64,000 nucleotides of DNA, taken from assembly GCF_954871325.1 (NCBI RefSeq), contig NC_088775.1, positions 10,765,561 to 10,829,560 on the forward strand, given 5' to 3'. Within the stretch, counting starts at the first letter, position 1; each line of letters begins with the position of its first letter. The position numbers and the translations under genes were made by a program. Below, in pieces: positions 28,601 through 36,196 of this stretch. The stretch comes from Gordionus sp. m RMFG-2023 (Eukaryota > Nematomorpha > Gordioida > Chordodea > Parachordodidae). The notes under the pieces are model-generated. The model ran no database searches. It saw only the letters and a program-made list of their open reading frames with translations, and was not told the DNA's origin.

Positions 28601-30075
28601 CAAATTTTTTATAATAACGTATTTTCAATTCCCTTTTCAAATGCTGCCTGATAGAGAATTTTTCGTTTAATGAATAAATGTTGGAAAAAATTGTTATTCA
28701 CTCTCATTTATTAAAAGTTGAATTGCAGGTAAAGCAAAATTTTAACATTAATTGCAACCAATTTATTTCCAAAGATGAGAAACTTTTAAATAAAATAGAT
28801 TCCTCCAATTAATATGTAGAGATTTTTATTTATTTTATTATTATTTTATTTTGTAAATAGCATAATATTGAACTAAAAATTGATATACTCATAATTTGAC
28901 AAAAAATTCATCAATATTTATATAAAATGTGATTGTGTTTGTCTCATTTTTTATCATTTTAATCATTGAAAATCCTGCAAACTCACTTTTTAAATAAGGC
29001 AGGTCTTGTCCTTGTATAAATTTTGCCCCCCTCCCCCTGCCAATGAAGATTCTTGGCTATGTGTCTGAATTGGAAACAAATATAACTTATAGATTAAATT
29101 GGGTATGTAATAAATATGACAAGTTGTTTTTATTGAACTTTATAGGATTTGTTAATTATTTTATTATTATATATTTCAACTTAATGTCAGAGATGTACTA
29201 ATACCACCTCTAGCTGCAGTCATTATAGAAACTAATACTAAAAATGCTAACATGGTATTGGCTGATGCCTTTCAGATACTATAAAAAATAAGTAAAGATA
29301 TAATTCATCAAAATATATTTATTAAATATTTTATTTAATTTATGGAGGTTAATTATCCTTTTTAAATATTGGTATCAGTTAAAATGGAAAGTGGATCAAT
29401 AACATGAGTATTGAATTTTTACCTATTATCAGTACATTTCTGGATATAATATATAAAAATTTGGATATTATATTTACTATTTAATATAAAAAGGAAATAA
29501 CCTTTCCACCAATAACTATGCCAGCTGAAAATTCATGCTTACAACCAATCCTTTTTAGTATCTCAAAAGTTTGATAAGCTAATTCTCGAGTGGGTGAAAT
29601 TATTAAAGCACCTAATCCATCCATTGATGTCCAGTTAGCACGATATAAATTCTCTAAAACCTAATTAAGTTTAAAAATATATCTAATAATTAAATTAACT
29701 GGAATCAAAAATGCTAAGGTCTTTCCAGATCCTGTTTTAGCTGCTCCCAATATATCATGCCCTTTTAGTGCTAAAAGTATTGACTCTTTTTGAATATCTG
29801 TAGGAACTACATAATTGTTTTGCTTCAAAGCTGATAGTAATAAAATGATAATGTTACGTTTTAAATATATAATAAATATACCATGGAAAGTCTTTTTAGA
29901 AATTGGATAATCATTAAAAGAATTTAGTAAAAATGGCAAGTCCTACATTTAAAATTATTAAAATAAAATATTAATATTTAATAACTGAATTTAGTTTATT
30001 ATTTAGTAATATAATTTCTTTATTTTCAACTTCCCATTTTTTGGGCTTTTTAGTAAAAATTTTTTGAGTTTTCAT
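1674..30075 (-). CDS. DDX10: DDX10/Dbp4-type ATP-dependent DEAD-box RNA helicase (15 exons, 764 aa)
   Basis: Exons in order of transcription: 29986-30075, 29882-29942, 29700-29830, 29502-29660, 14558-14678, 14401-14515, 14255-14351, 12873-12977, 12456-12618, 5069-5153, 4828-5017, 3459-3547, 2447-2992, 2121-2217, 1674-1919; all phases agree. Every helicase motif is present: Q motif (VPTDIQ, about residues 59-64), I AKTGSGKT (81-88), Ia SPTRELA, Ib TPGRL (165-169), II DEAD (190-193), III SAT (221-223), V ATDIAARG (339-346), [10 protein letters not shown] (369-376). After the core comes [15 protein letters not shown], the DDX10 match to human SLGLAVAPRVRFLQK, then an acidic run, YDDDGNE, and a lysine-rich tail. 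The family unwinds pre-rRNA/snoRNA duplexes in the nucleolus for small-subunit assembly. Human DDX10 is longer in the C-terminal tail. Intron lengths run from 39 nt to 14.8 kb. Exons 1-7 are CpG-poor, exons 8-15 are not. The gene looks intact. Confidence 0.95.
3548..4235. other. DDX10 intron 11, upstream part
   Basis: Non-coding. Two GC-richer patches stand out. One at about 3640-3745 is rich in CpG. One at about 4065-4170 has imperfect inverted ends (CTTTCCTTGGAC against GTCCAGGAAG) and may be an old hairpin-type repeat. I cannot assign either. Confidence 0.35.
4236..4436. mobile_element. hAT MITE, family A copy 1 (201 bp)
   Basis: Ends are inverted: TAGTGTTGTTAAACGG on the left, and the complement of the right end reads TAGTATTGTTAAACGG. 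The flanks CTCTTGAC and CTCCTGAC match at 7 of 8 bases, the 8-bp target duplication of hAT elements. The inside is a long imperfect hairpin with GGCTAACTCAATATTTTAGCC-like arms and no coding. It sits in DDX10 intron 11. Confidence 0.85.
5371..6370. repeat. two diverged tandem units of about 500-540 bp in DDX10 intron 9
   Basis: Blocks at about 5371-5900 and 5905-6370 run parallel. Both contain ATTAAAAAAATTC, then GATAGTTGAGAACTG or its TGGTAGTTGAGAACTG version followed by AATAAAATAT, then a GGGCCT..GTTTTTTGAT segment. GCCTGGCC and CCCAAGCC words recur and look like decayed GCCCGGCC motifs of the MITEs elsewhere in the window. An open stretch on each strand here has no protein-like content. 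Confidence 0.55.
6371..7164. other. DDX10 intron 9, AT-rich stretch
   Basis: Very AT-rich sequence with no open frame, tRNA shape or recognisable repeat that I can support. Confidence 0.5.
7165..7265 (-). repeat. tRNA-like relic, probable SINE head
   Basis: Read on the minus strand there is a pol III A-box-like TGGCCCAATCGG and, about 40 nt later, a B-box-like GGTTTGAACCC, followed by an A/T run. The ends do not pair into an acceptor stem, so it is not a working tRNA. A second relic with the same layout lies at about 61255-61345, which suggests a tRNA-derived SINE family. Confidence 0.5.
7664..7891 (+). CDS. hAT transposase exon 1 with BED zinc finger
   Basis: About 76 residues. A CHLCKK knuckle is followed by [10 protein letters not shown], the first half of a BED finger (C-x2-C then the first histidine). 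The exon ends at a GT donor right after HLQ, and the same break (HLK then GT) is seen in the hAT at 43787-43993, so the exon boundary is a family trait. The matching second exon is not recognised; the Helitron lies downstream. Confidence 0.7.
8255..8372. repeat. tandem duplication, about 61 bp x 2
   Basis: TTCTTTATTATAATA followed by GTTAA and TCTAATCAATTAGTATTATA occurs at 8258 and again at 8319 with a few changes. It precedes the Helitron helicase relic. Confidence 0.6.
8541..9017 (+). pseudogene. C-terminal part of a Helitron Pif1-like helicase
   Basis: Translated on the plus strand this gives the C-terminal end of the helicase of Helitron rolling-circle transposons: SGMPPH, then [20 protein letters not shown], then [39 protein letters not shown] and [14 protein letters not shown]. 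The frame is broken by a shift before VGTIV and a TAA at 8776-8778; it ends with a stop at about 9016. Rep and the N-terminal helicase motifs are absent, so this is a 5'-truncated relic. It is a close match in wording to Helitron helicases of animals. Confidence 0.88.
9183..9795. repeat. two pairs of Helitron-associated repeats
   Basis: A block with CAATACACCCCAAACTATGCC and TTAGCTACCCATTTTTATC is repeated at about 9183 and 9361 (period about 178 bp). A second block with CATCGCTAAACCATCTTC and GGTTATTTACGGCAAACTAC is repeated at 9518 and 9681 (period 163 bp). Both pairs are close copies. A candidate Helitron 3' end, CTAG followed by T, is at 10125-10128 with a short hairpin TTCAC/GTGAA about 30 nt upstream; that end is a guess. 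Confidence 0.6.
10678..11132 (+). pseudogene. hAT transposase 3' part with C-terminal dimerisation domain
   Basis: An open block from 10678 ([17 protein letters not shown]) is followed, in a shifted frame from about 10897, by [20 protein letters not shown], the hallmark of the hAT dimerisation domain, ending [10 protein letters not shown] and a stop. The end of the coding region plus its trailer is duplicated in tandem: 10951-11041 and 11042-11132 (91 bp, nearly identical). It belongs to the element bounded at 7302-11427. Confidence 0.75.
11428..12455. other. DDX10 intron 9, first kilobase in gene orientation
   Basis: No coding, RNA or repeat boundary that I can support. AT-rich with A-runs; two near-copies of an AAGCATTGGGGAAGCATA / GAAGCATTGCT type word occur at about 11670 and 11830. 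Confidence 0.4.
12707..12849. mobile_element. hAT MITE, family B copy (143 bp) in DDX10 intron 8
   Basis: The left end is TAGGCCTATTCAAAAAGAAT and the complement of the right end is TAGACCTATTCAAAAACGAA. These match the ends of the 1.7 kb hAT at 57332-59058, as do the many ATTATTCG words inside. A clean 8-bp duplication is not visible. It fills more than half of the 254-nt intron 8. Confidence 0.75.
12978..14254. other. DDX10 intron 7
   Basis: No recognised element. CpG falls from common (about 13000-13700) to sparse (after about 13700), which is where the flanking exons change from CpG-keeping to CpG-poor. Confidence 0.45.
14802..15064. mobile_element. hAT MITE, family C copy 1 (263 bp), CpG intact
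   Basis: Ends CAGAGACCTGTAGAGG and, complement of the right end, CAGAGATCTGCAGGCCCGG. Flanked by ATATATAT on both sides (exact, but inside a TA run). The inside alternates CCCGGCC words with A/T runs and shares TTTATAGCTAACAATG..GATTTCAAATATT with the copy at 35862. It lies 124 bp upstream of the DDX10 exon 5 acceptor in gene orientation. Confidence 0.8.
15065..17460. other. DDX10 intron 4, stretch before the palindrome
   Basis: No gene. At about 15575-15705 inverted ends (TATACGACCCAATTT and its partner AAACGACCCGATA) frame a GC-richer core, perhaps an old MITE. At about 16510-16600 a CpG-rich patch carries GACTCAAACGGCTCATTAAG. Neither has a visible target duplication. Confidence 0.35.
18125..19813 (-). 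pseudogene. hAT transposase, left palindrome copy
   Basis: Mirror copy of the right-arm transposase. It starts inside exon 2, so it lacks the BED remnant still present in the right copy. Blocks read on the minus strand: 19336-19614 and 19060-19308 (exon 2, either side of a shared in-frame stop), 18717-19037 (exon 3), 18525-18710. The dimerisation domain reads on to about 18225. It cannot encode a working transposase. Confidence 0.8.
19867..21590 (+). pseudogene. hAT transposase, right palindrome copy
   Basis: Exon 2 begins after an AG acceptor at 19866 with [12 protein letters not shown], the histidine half of a BED finger. It runs through [20 protein letters not shown], the hAT catalytic-core start, and [14 protein letters not shown] to a GT donor at about 20703. 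Exon 3 starts at about 20760 and another at about 21312. The dimerisation domain at about 21465-21560 reads [20 protein letters not shown]. In-frame stops at 20466-20468 and 21093-21095 occur in both palindrome arms. Exon 1 with the CxxC half is absent. Confidence 0.85.
22537..22625. repeat. short tandem repeat, about 32 bp x 2.7
   Basis: AAGTTCATAGAACTATTCG followed by CCTCTAGTC and ACT is repeated with small changes between the palindrome and the next hAT. The surrounding 22310-22700 is richer in CpG than the rest of the intron. Confidence 0.65.
22764..24192 (+). mobile_element. hAT transposon E, TTF/ZMYM-like type (1.43 kb)
   Basis: Ends are CAAGGGCCCCTACA and, complement of the right end, CAATGGCCCCTACA. 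An exact 8-bp duplication GCGATATG flanks both sides. Both ends carry a G-run of 9-12 just inside. Transposase relics on the plus strand: [20 protein letters not shown] near 23055, scattered pieces to 23640, and a C-terminal block at about 23760-24010 (NLRILYKY, then [19 protein letters not shown]) typical of the TTF-type hAT dimerisation region. Several frame breaks and an internal loss make it inactive. Confidence 0.88.
24750..24850. repeat. GC-rich patch with repeated CCCCGGGTCTGA words
   Basis: AGACCCCGGGTCTGAACCCC at the left and ACCCCGGGTCTGAGCAC at the right are direct copies about 75 bp apart in otherwise AT-rich DNA. This may be a small MITE, but no target duplication is visible. A related GATTCAGACCCGGGGTT occurs near 15620. 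Confidence 0.4.
24981..27527 (+). mobile_element. DNA transposon with 660-bp terminal inverted repeats, unclassified
   Basis: The left repeat (about 24981-25645) and right repeat (about 26865-27527) are inverse copies, roughly 90% alike. Ends read GGGTGATTCCACGTCAAATC and, complement, GGGTAATTCCATGACAAATT. The middle carries one damaged gene (25984 to about 26800). No target duplication is clear. I see no capsid, protease or polymerase, so nothing supports a Polinton. The long repeats and the single gene mark it as a cut-and-paste type element whose superfamily I cannot name. It sits in DDX10 intron 4. Confidence 0.8.
25984..26820 (+). pseudogene. gene of the long-TIR element, probable transposase
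   Basis: The first block (25984-26436, 150 aa) contains [20 protein letters not shown], then [20 protein letters not shown] and [14 protein letters not shown] second block overlaps it at 26433 in another frame and has [16 protein letters not shown]; a third frame after about 26670 gives [17 protein letters not shown] remember proteins with the [15 protein letters not shown] and [10 protein letters not shown]-like segments as many-copy unnamed proteins of invertebrates, which fits a transposase, but I cannot name the family. At least two frameshifts. Confidence 0.6.
27528..29501. other. DDX10 intron 4, stretch next to exon 4
   Basis: Scraps only. At about 27608-27960 a plus-strand stretch includes [20 protein letters not shown], which hints at a piggyBac-like scrap but is too short to trust. 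At 28215-28400 are GGGGGCTTGAGCCCC and a C-run, and near 29025 a CCCCCCTCCCCCTG; both look like lost transposon ends. No pair of ends can be matched. Confidence 0.35.
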
Positions 30076-30823
30076 AAATATAAACCGTGCATAGATAAGT
30101 TACTAATATTTCTTTTATTAGAAAAATCTTTATAAGTACTAAATATTGACAGTATAAATAACTAGTCACATTGAAAAATAATCTCAATTAGATTATAATC
30201 AGATATAGAAGTATTAAATATCTCTTTTCATTTCTAACTTAGATTTGTCCCTATGATGAATCTAATATAGTGTTACGAAATTTATATTTCTAACTATTAT
30301 CACTTATATCAAGAATAAATATATTTGGGGAGTATAAAAATTATATATATTTTTAGTAAATCTAATTAGAAGTATAATGCCGCCTTACTAAAAACTATCT
30401 ATTTCTGATGATTTCTTTGTTTTGACAATAGTCCTTTAAATTGTATATATTTTTTTAAGATTCAATGTTTACGAGTAAGAAGTATATTAATATAAATATG
30501 TATGTTGCATAAAGTAAATTTTGAAGAAAATTGGGTCAGATTTTATTTTTAATCCAGTAATCGGTGAGCAGTTGTTTGATCTGCTAACCTTAGGGACGCT
30601 GAGATTTATATATGTGCAATAAAATACCAACCTTTTTATTCACTAATTTGAAACTTAAAAATATTGGGGAATTAAATTATTACCGTTGATTAGGAATTGC
30701 TACTATTTTTGACCTATTAGTATTAGGGCATGGGATCTTATTTTACATTCATGCTTTTAATTCTTTGTTGATAACATATGTTTTATAAATTTAAAATTAT
30801 GGTTAAAAAAAAAAATTAATCAA
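30076..30823. promoter_or_regulatory. divergent intergenic region between DDX10 and XKR
   Basis: 748 bp between the two start codons, so it must hold both promoters if the first exons shown are the true ones. It is AT-rich with no CpG island. I cannot point to a convincing TATA box or initiator. Confidence 0.4.
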
Positions 30824-32089
30824 ATGGAAATTAAAGTTAAAGAATTTACAAGATATCGATTTTTTGATTTGATATTTACGTTTGTATCAATTAATACCTA
30901 TATTTTTGATGTAGTCACTGATATTTTGTTGGCAATTAGTTACTACCAAAATGATCAAAAATGGCCTGCAATTCTAACAATCATTATCATTCTCTTATCA
31001 TCTTTTATTATGAATGTTTGCTGCATCTGTTGGTTTATAAAAGATTCACATCTCAAAAAATCAAGTCCATTATATAGCTGGATCATACATATTATTGTTG
31101 TGATTCTTCAATCGGGACCCATGTTAAACTATTTATACTTAATTTATTATGCCTCTATGAGCATAATCGCAAAATCTCAAATTAAAAAAAAATATTATAT
31201 ATCTTTAGCAACTTACTATGACCATGATTCTTCATTATTAAGAATATTTGAAACTTATATTGAAAGTTTACCTCAACTTATACTGCAGATATATATATTT
31301 TTTAACTGTGATCAATGTCATTCATTAAAATTATTTAATATTGAAGTATTATATATACAGGTAGTAGCAATATTAAGTTCTTGGATATCAATTTCTTGGA
31401 GTATTACATCATATTATAGAATTTTGAGATTTTCTAACAAGTACAAATTGAATATTACAATAAAAGCATCAATTATTTATTTTTCATGGAAGCTATTTTC
31501 CATTGGTGGACGAACTTTAATATTAGCACTGTTTTCACTGAATTTTACTCAAACTTTTTTTATATTTATTTTTATTCATTGGCTTTCTATGACGTTATGG
31601 ATAAATATGCAAAAATCTAATTTTTGTAAATCAGAAAATGATAGACCATACTTATTAAATGAGATATTATCAGAATTTATTTATAATGTATTAATTGGGG
31701 TTGTCTATATATTTAGTTATATGAATATTGTTGAAGGAAAGACTAGATATAAAATTGCATTTTTTTATACCTTAATTTTTATTGAAAACATGTTGCTATT
31801 GTCACTATGGTTTGTTTATTCACCATTAATAATCTATACAAAATTGGGCATTTTATTGTTTTGCTTAATATCATTTTGTTTTGATATTTTTTTTATGTTA
31901 ATATATTACATTTTTTTCCATCCATTAAAATTGTCAACCTTACCAAAACATACACATTCAAACACCAATAATATAATATACCCAACATTAAACAAAAATA
32001 ATATTCCTGATGATAAGTCTGCAGCAGTTCAACATATTTTTGATACTCACCATTCTTACCAAGATTTAAAACCAAATAATATTGGATAA
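30824..32089 (+). CDS. XK-related (XKR/CED-8 family) membrane protein, 421 aa
   Basis: A single uninterrupted exon in a window where all other genes are spliced. The family signature is clear: DVVTDILLAISYY at residues 29-41 in the first membrane region, RIFETYIESLPQLILQIYI at 140-158, SWSITSYYRILRF at 191-203 and WKLFSIGGRTLILALF at 222-237. About eight to ten hydrophobic segments follow the XKR pattern. Family members such as XKR8, XKR4, XKR9 and CED-8 are plasma-membrane lipid scramblases switched on by caspase cleavage of the C-terminal tail, exposing phosphatidylserine on dying cells; others have no known activity. The tail here (about 370-421) has aspartates at 396-397 and 407 but no clear caspase site. 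CpG is strongly depleted. The start is the first ATG of the frame. Subfamily not assigned. Confidence 0.92.
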   Translation: MEIKVKEFTRYRFFDLIFTFVSINTYIFDVVTDILLAISYYQNDQKWPAILTIIIILLSSFIMNVCCICWFIKDSHLKKSSPLYSWIIHIIVVILQSGPMLNYLYLIYYASMSIIAKSQIKKKYYISLATYYDHDSSLLRIFETYIESLPQLILQIYIFFNCDQCHSLKLFNIEVLYIQVVAILSSWISISWSITSYYRILRFSNKYKLNITIKASIIYFSWKLFSIGGRTLILALFSLNFTQTFFIFIFIHWLSMTLWINMQKSNFCKSENDRPYLLNEILSEFIYNVLIGVVYIFSYMNIVEGKTRYKIAFFYTLIFIENMLLLSLWFVYSPLIIYTKLGILLFCLISFCFDIFFMLIYYIFFHPLKLSTLPKHTHSNTNNIIYPTLNKNNIPDDKSAAVQHIFDTHHSYQDLKPNNIG

Positions 32090-32832
32090 TATATTTTTTG
32101 ATTTTTGTGATATTTTTTATAATTATATTTTTATGCATTTATTTATATATTTTTTATAAATTATTTGATTTAAGCTTTTTTAGTACTGCATTTATTTTTA
32201 TACAATTCTACTACATATCAAAAAATCATTAAATTAATATTTACAGTTAGATTGTTAAATCAAACTTGAAAACTGATCCTATATTATATAATTACATTAA
32301 AAGTGTATGACAATCTAATGTGGATAAAACAGAGCTACCCAAGGAATTTCTTATTTACATCAAATTAGATACTAAAATAAGATTAGGGGCACTTTATAAA
32401 AAATATTTTCTTCTAATAATAAATTCCAATATTGTAAACAAAATGATTTCCTAAATACACTTAAATATTGCTTATTTTCATTAAATACAATAAATTAAAT
32501 TTTTGGATATGGGTCTCTGGGCTTGGTTTGACAAAAAAATTTAAGTTTGGGCCCGGTAGAGGCATTTTTTTTAACATTAAATATGAACCATGTTTGGTCC
32601 TAAAAAAATTATCTACTATGGGCTTGGATGAACTTTATCAAAGGATTATGGTTCACAGCGGTCTTTGACTTGTTAGTGAACAGGCCGCATATACATGTTT
32701 TTATATTTATACAGAATCCTCTTTTTTTTTAATTTATGGGGGCTAACTAAACTTATATAAACTAGTTTAAACAAGTTATTATAGGTTTTTATTTGGAAAT
32801 TTATATTTTTTTTTATTGTTAGTAGAGGTCTG
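32090..32832. other. XKR downstream region
   Basis: No gene. A GC-richer scrap at about 32505-32650 (GGGTCTCTGGGCTTGG, GGGCCCGGTAGAGG) resembles one side of the CCGG-rich MITEs, but no partner end is visible. Confidence 0.4.
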
Positions 32833-33450
32833 CATTGTTAAAATTATATACTAAAAAACTACCAGTAATGCAATGCTATTTTATAACTCACACATTTAAC
32901 AATACAACTCTAAAATTAATGAATTTTCACTCCAAATGTTATTGTCCAAATATATATTTATAAAAAAAGCAAAAAGTCATAATTATAAAATCTTGTCCCT
33001 TTTATACTTTAAAGAAATTACGAGTTCTACAGGTGTTATATAAAATCAGGCGATATGATAAATATTAAACAAAATTTAAATAAATAATAATATGACATAT
33101 CCATAAATGAGCTCATTCGGCACCCATATTTTTCCACGTTGTGACTTAAGAATATACACACTTTTAGTAATTCATCATGGTTTCTCTCAATCGTGTCATA
33201 TATTCGGTTTTATTAACTTTGAATTTCTATTACTAATTATCAATAATTCCGAACTATTTTATTCAAATATGATTTAAACTTTCGAGAATATATATTTTTT
33301 CTTTAACTTATTCCATTCGATTCCTTATCTGAATAATATAAAATAGGCCCGACATATGAATGTATCTTCCTTCCAATATCTTTGATAGTAGAGTAGTTTC
33401 CTTTTCAAAATCCCAAATTAGGTATTAGATGCATTATTTATTATCGAGTA

Positions 33451-33740
33451 TTAGTTATCTTGATCCAACGTTAATGATTTTCCTCTGTAGTCTTCATTGA
33501 GTTTGCACGAATATTGTTATCTGAACCCAACGTTAATGATTTGTCTCCCTAGTATCGAGTTTGAACGAATATTAGTACCCAACGTTAACGACTTGTCTCG
33601 GTAATCTTTATTGAGTTTCATAGAATATTAGTTATCCAAACATTAATGATTCTTCCGTAGTCTTAATTAAGTTTGAATGAAAATTAGTTATCTGGCAAAC
33701 GTTAACGATTCGTCTCTGTAGTCTTCATCAAGCTTCCATA
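33451..33740. repeat. tandem repeat, about 55-65 bp x 5
   Basis: Each unit has ATTAGTTATC or a variant, then CAACGTTAATGATT, then a TCTGTAGTCTTCATTGAGTTT-like run ending GAATA. Five diverged units are visible. It is non-coding. Confidence 0.75.
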
Positions 33741-33964
33741 TTTCCCATAATTTATTTTTCTGCGAATTGATAATATCCTTTAGCACAATCAATTATTTTT
33801 TTAAAAAACACCGCTTTTGCTTTTACATAAATATTAAACACCACTTTTGTATCCCTCTTTTAAAATTCATTCCAAACACTTTTACTCAAATTTCAAATAC
33901 TTCTTCTGTATGCCTCCTTTTAAAATTCAACCCAACATATTTCAGTCCAACCCTTCCCCGATCC

Positions 33965-34090
33965 CTAATAAGTCTCCACGAATACTCCCCAATAAGTCCC
34001 CCCGACTTCCCAATAAGTCCCTCCGAATACTCTCCAAGGAATGCCTCCGAATACTCCACAATGAGCCCCCTCGAATAACCCTCGATGAGT
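33965..34090. repeat. C-rich minisatellite
   Basis: CGAATACTCC and CCAATAAGTCCCCC words repeat with a period of roughly 22-27 bp, five to six times. The glycine-rich open frame on the minus strand here is a by-product of the repeat. Confidence 0.6.
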
Positions 34091-35201
34091 TCCCCCTTTT
34101 AATCCCCTATAATTCCTCCCACTTTCTCCCCTAGATTTCTCCCCTAAAATTCCCACCGCTTGTAACATACACATTTGTTTATTCATAAATTGAAAAAATA
34201 AATAATTCCCCTTCTTTCATTATATTCAACAGAATAGTCAATATATGTCACTCTCTTTTTATACACCAAAATGTTAAGATACTTATAGTCTCATAAATCA
34301 ATTTCTAAATTTATTTTTCTTTCATTTCAAAAATCTACATATTTTAGATGTCAACTCATTTAAAAAAATTTCTCCACATTATAAATTAAAACATCATCTT
34401 TTTTCTTTTCTATTCCCCCCTTTTTTAAACCAAGGAAAATATTTAACCTTGAATTCATTATTTTTTTTAAAAAAAAATTATCCAACCCGCTGTTATATTC
34501 TACTCAATCTCTCACCAAAAATTATTTCTTTTATCGCCATTTCAATCATTTGAATACACTTTTATTCTTTCACTTTTTTATTCCAAAATTATAGGTAAAA
34601 AATATATTGAATATCTTTTTCCTTTAAAAAAAATATTTCCTAAATATATTCTTTGCAAATCATCACCATCTCTTGGAGCCAACCAGGCGCGTACGCAGCG
34701 GGGTAGGACAGAGGGACAAATCCCCCCCCAAAGCCAAAAAATGCAGATGCCGGATTATATTTTTCAAAAATATTATTGTTAATATTAATTTATATTTGTT
34801 AATATTTATTCTTATCTCATATATACATATATATATATATTTTATTTATCACATACATCTACTAAGTTATTTTATCAATCAATTTCGATTTCAAGTTTTC
34901 CTTGGCGTAATTTACCTATTATTTTCAAATTTTAGTGGCGTAATATTTATCTAAATTTCTAATAAAATAATAATTATCTCTGAAACTCCTTGTCCAACAG
35001 GGAGAAAAAAATTGCAAGCTTGTCCAACGAGATCGAGTCTCCGCCACAGTAACAGCTATTTTGGAGTTAGAAGAGCTAATTATTAATGTTATTACTGAAA
35101 TATCACAATGGCTTGAAAGAAATATTTCCTCAGAAGCAAGAAAATTATTGGATTCAATACTTATTCCAAATTTTTTTTCTCATTAGAATGTATTATTTAA
35201 T

Positions 35202-35451
35202 TATACAACTATTTTATGTAATACTTTTAAAAACATAACATTGACTTGATTAAGAAGATGAGAATAGCGGAGAGCATTTTATTAGAACTCAAGGAAATAG
35301 AGCTAGTGTTGTTGAAGAATTTCATATATACAACTATTTTATGTAATACTTTTAAAAACATAACATTGACTTGATTAAGAAGATGAGAATAGCGGAGAGC
35401 ATTTTATTAGAACTCAAGGAAATAGAGCTAGTGTTGTTGAAGAATTTCATA
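35202..35451. repeat. 125-bp tandem duplication inside hAT F
   Basis: 35202-35326 and 35327-35451 are almost identical, beginning TATACAACTATTTTATGTAA and ending GTTGAAGAATTTCATA. The near identity makes it younger than the element's other damage. Confidence 0.85.
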
Positions 35452-35861
35452 TTTTATATGTTATTGTTGAGTCAAAAGCAGAGCTATACGTGTTAAATAT
35501 TTGTCCCCCTCGACTTGCAGCAAGCAAGCTCATCATCAAAACATTAATATAGGATCAGTAGAAGAGTATTATAAAACAAATGTCCCCTCTCCCAATCTTT
35601 TTCATATGGTGATAGAAAAAAAATATAAATATTTGTTATATTTTTATCATGAAGATGTTAAAATATCTTATGATGCCTTATTAGCTGAATAACTATGATT
35701 AAAAGATTAACTATGGTTGATACAGTCCCAAAAAATGCTATGGATGCTTTTTATTTCAAACACATTTTAGATTATACTCCCAATTATTAAAATGGTTATA
35801 TATATATTAGCAGCTCTTTAGTAAACTAATGAGAGAACATTCACTTTTTTAAGAAGAATAA

Positions 35862-36196
35862 CAGAGCCTTGCAGAGGTACCATTTGCAGGACCAGGCCCA
35901 GATTTTATTTTAAAATTTTTTCCGGCCCGGGTTTTTTTTTAAAAAAATTTTCAGGCCCGGCTCGGCTGGCTTAGCCCGAATTTTTTTAAATAAATTATAT
36001 TTATTTTTGATATTTATAGCTAATAATGGCGATTTCAAATATTTGGTTTTAAAATATACAACTCTGCTCGGATATTTTTTCTTAAAAAATTTTCAGGCCC
36101 AGCCCGGGTGTTTTTAAAAAAAATTACGAGCCCGGCCCGGGTATATTTAAAAAAATTAAAATACGGTCCGGCTCAGGGGCCGGGCCTGCAAGTCTG
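35862..36196. mobile_element. hAT MITE, family C copy 2 (about 335 bp), nested in hAT F
   Basis: Ends CAGAGCCTTGCAGAGGTACC and, complement, CAGACTTGCAGGCCCGGC. The core shares TATTTATAGCTAATAATGGC and GATTTCAAATATTTGG with the copy at 14802. CCCGG words are intact. The flanking 8 bases (AAGAATAA, TGAAAAAC) do not match cleanly. It interrupts the dimerisation-domain coding of hAT F. Confidence 0.75.

Noticed and set aside
33965-34186. Glycine-rich minus-strand protein
   Set aside because: Produced by a C-rich minisatellite; no flanking gene signals.
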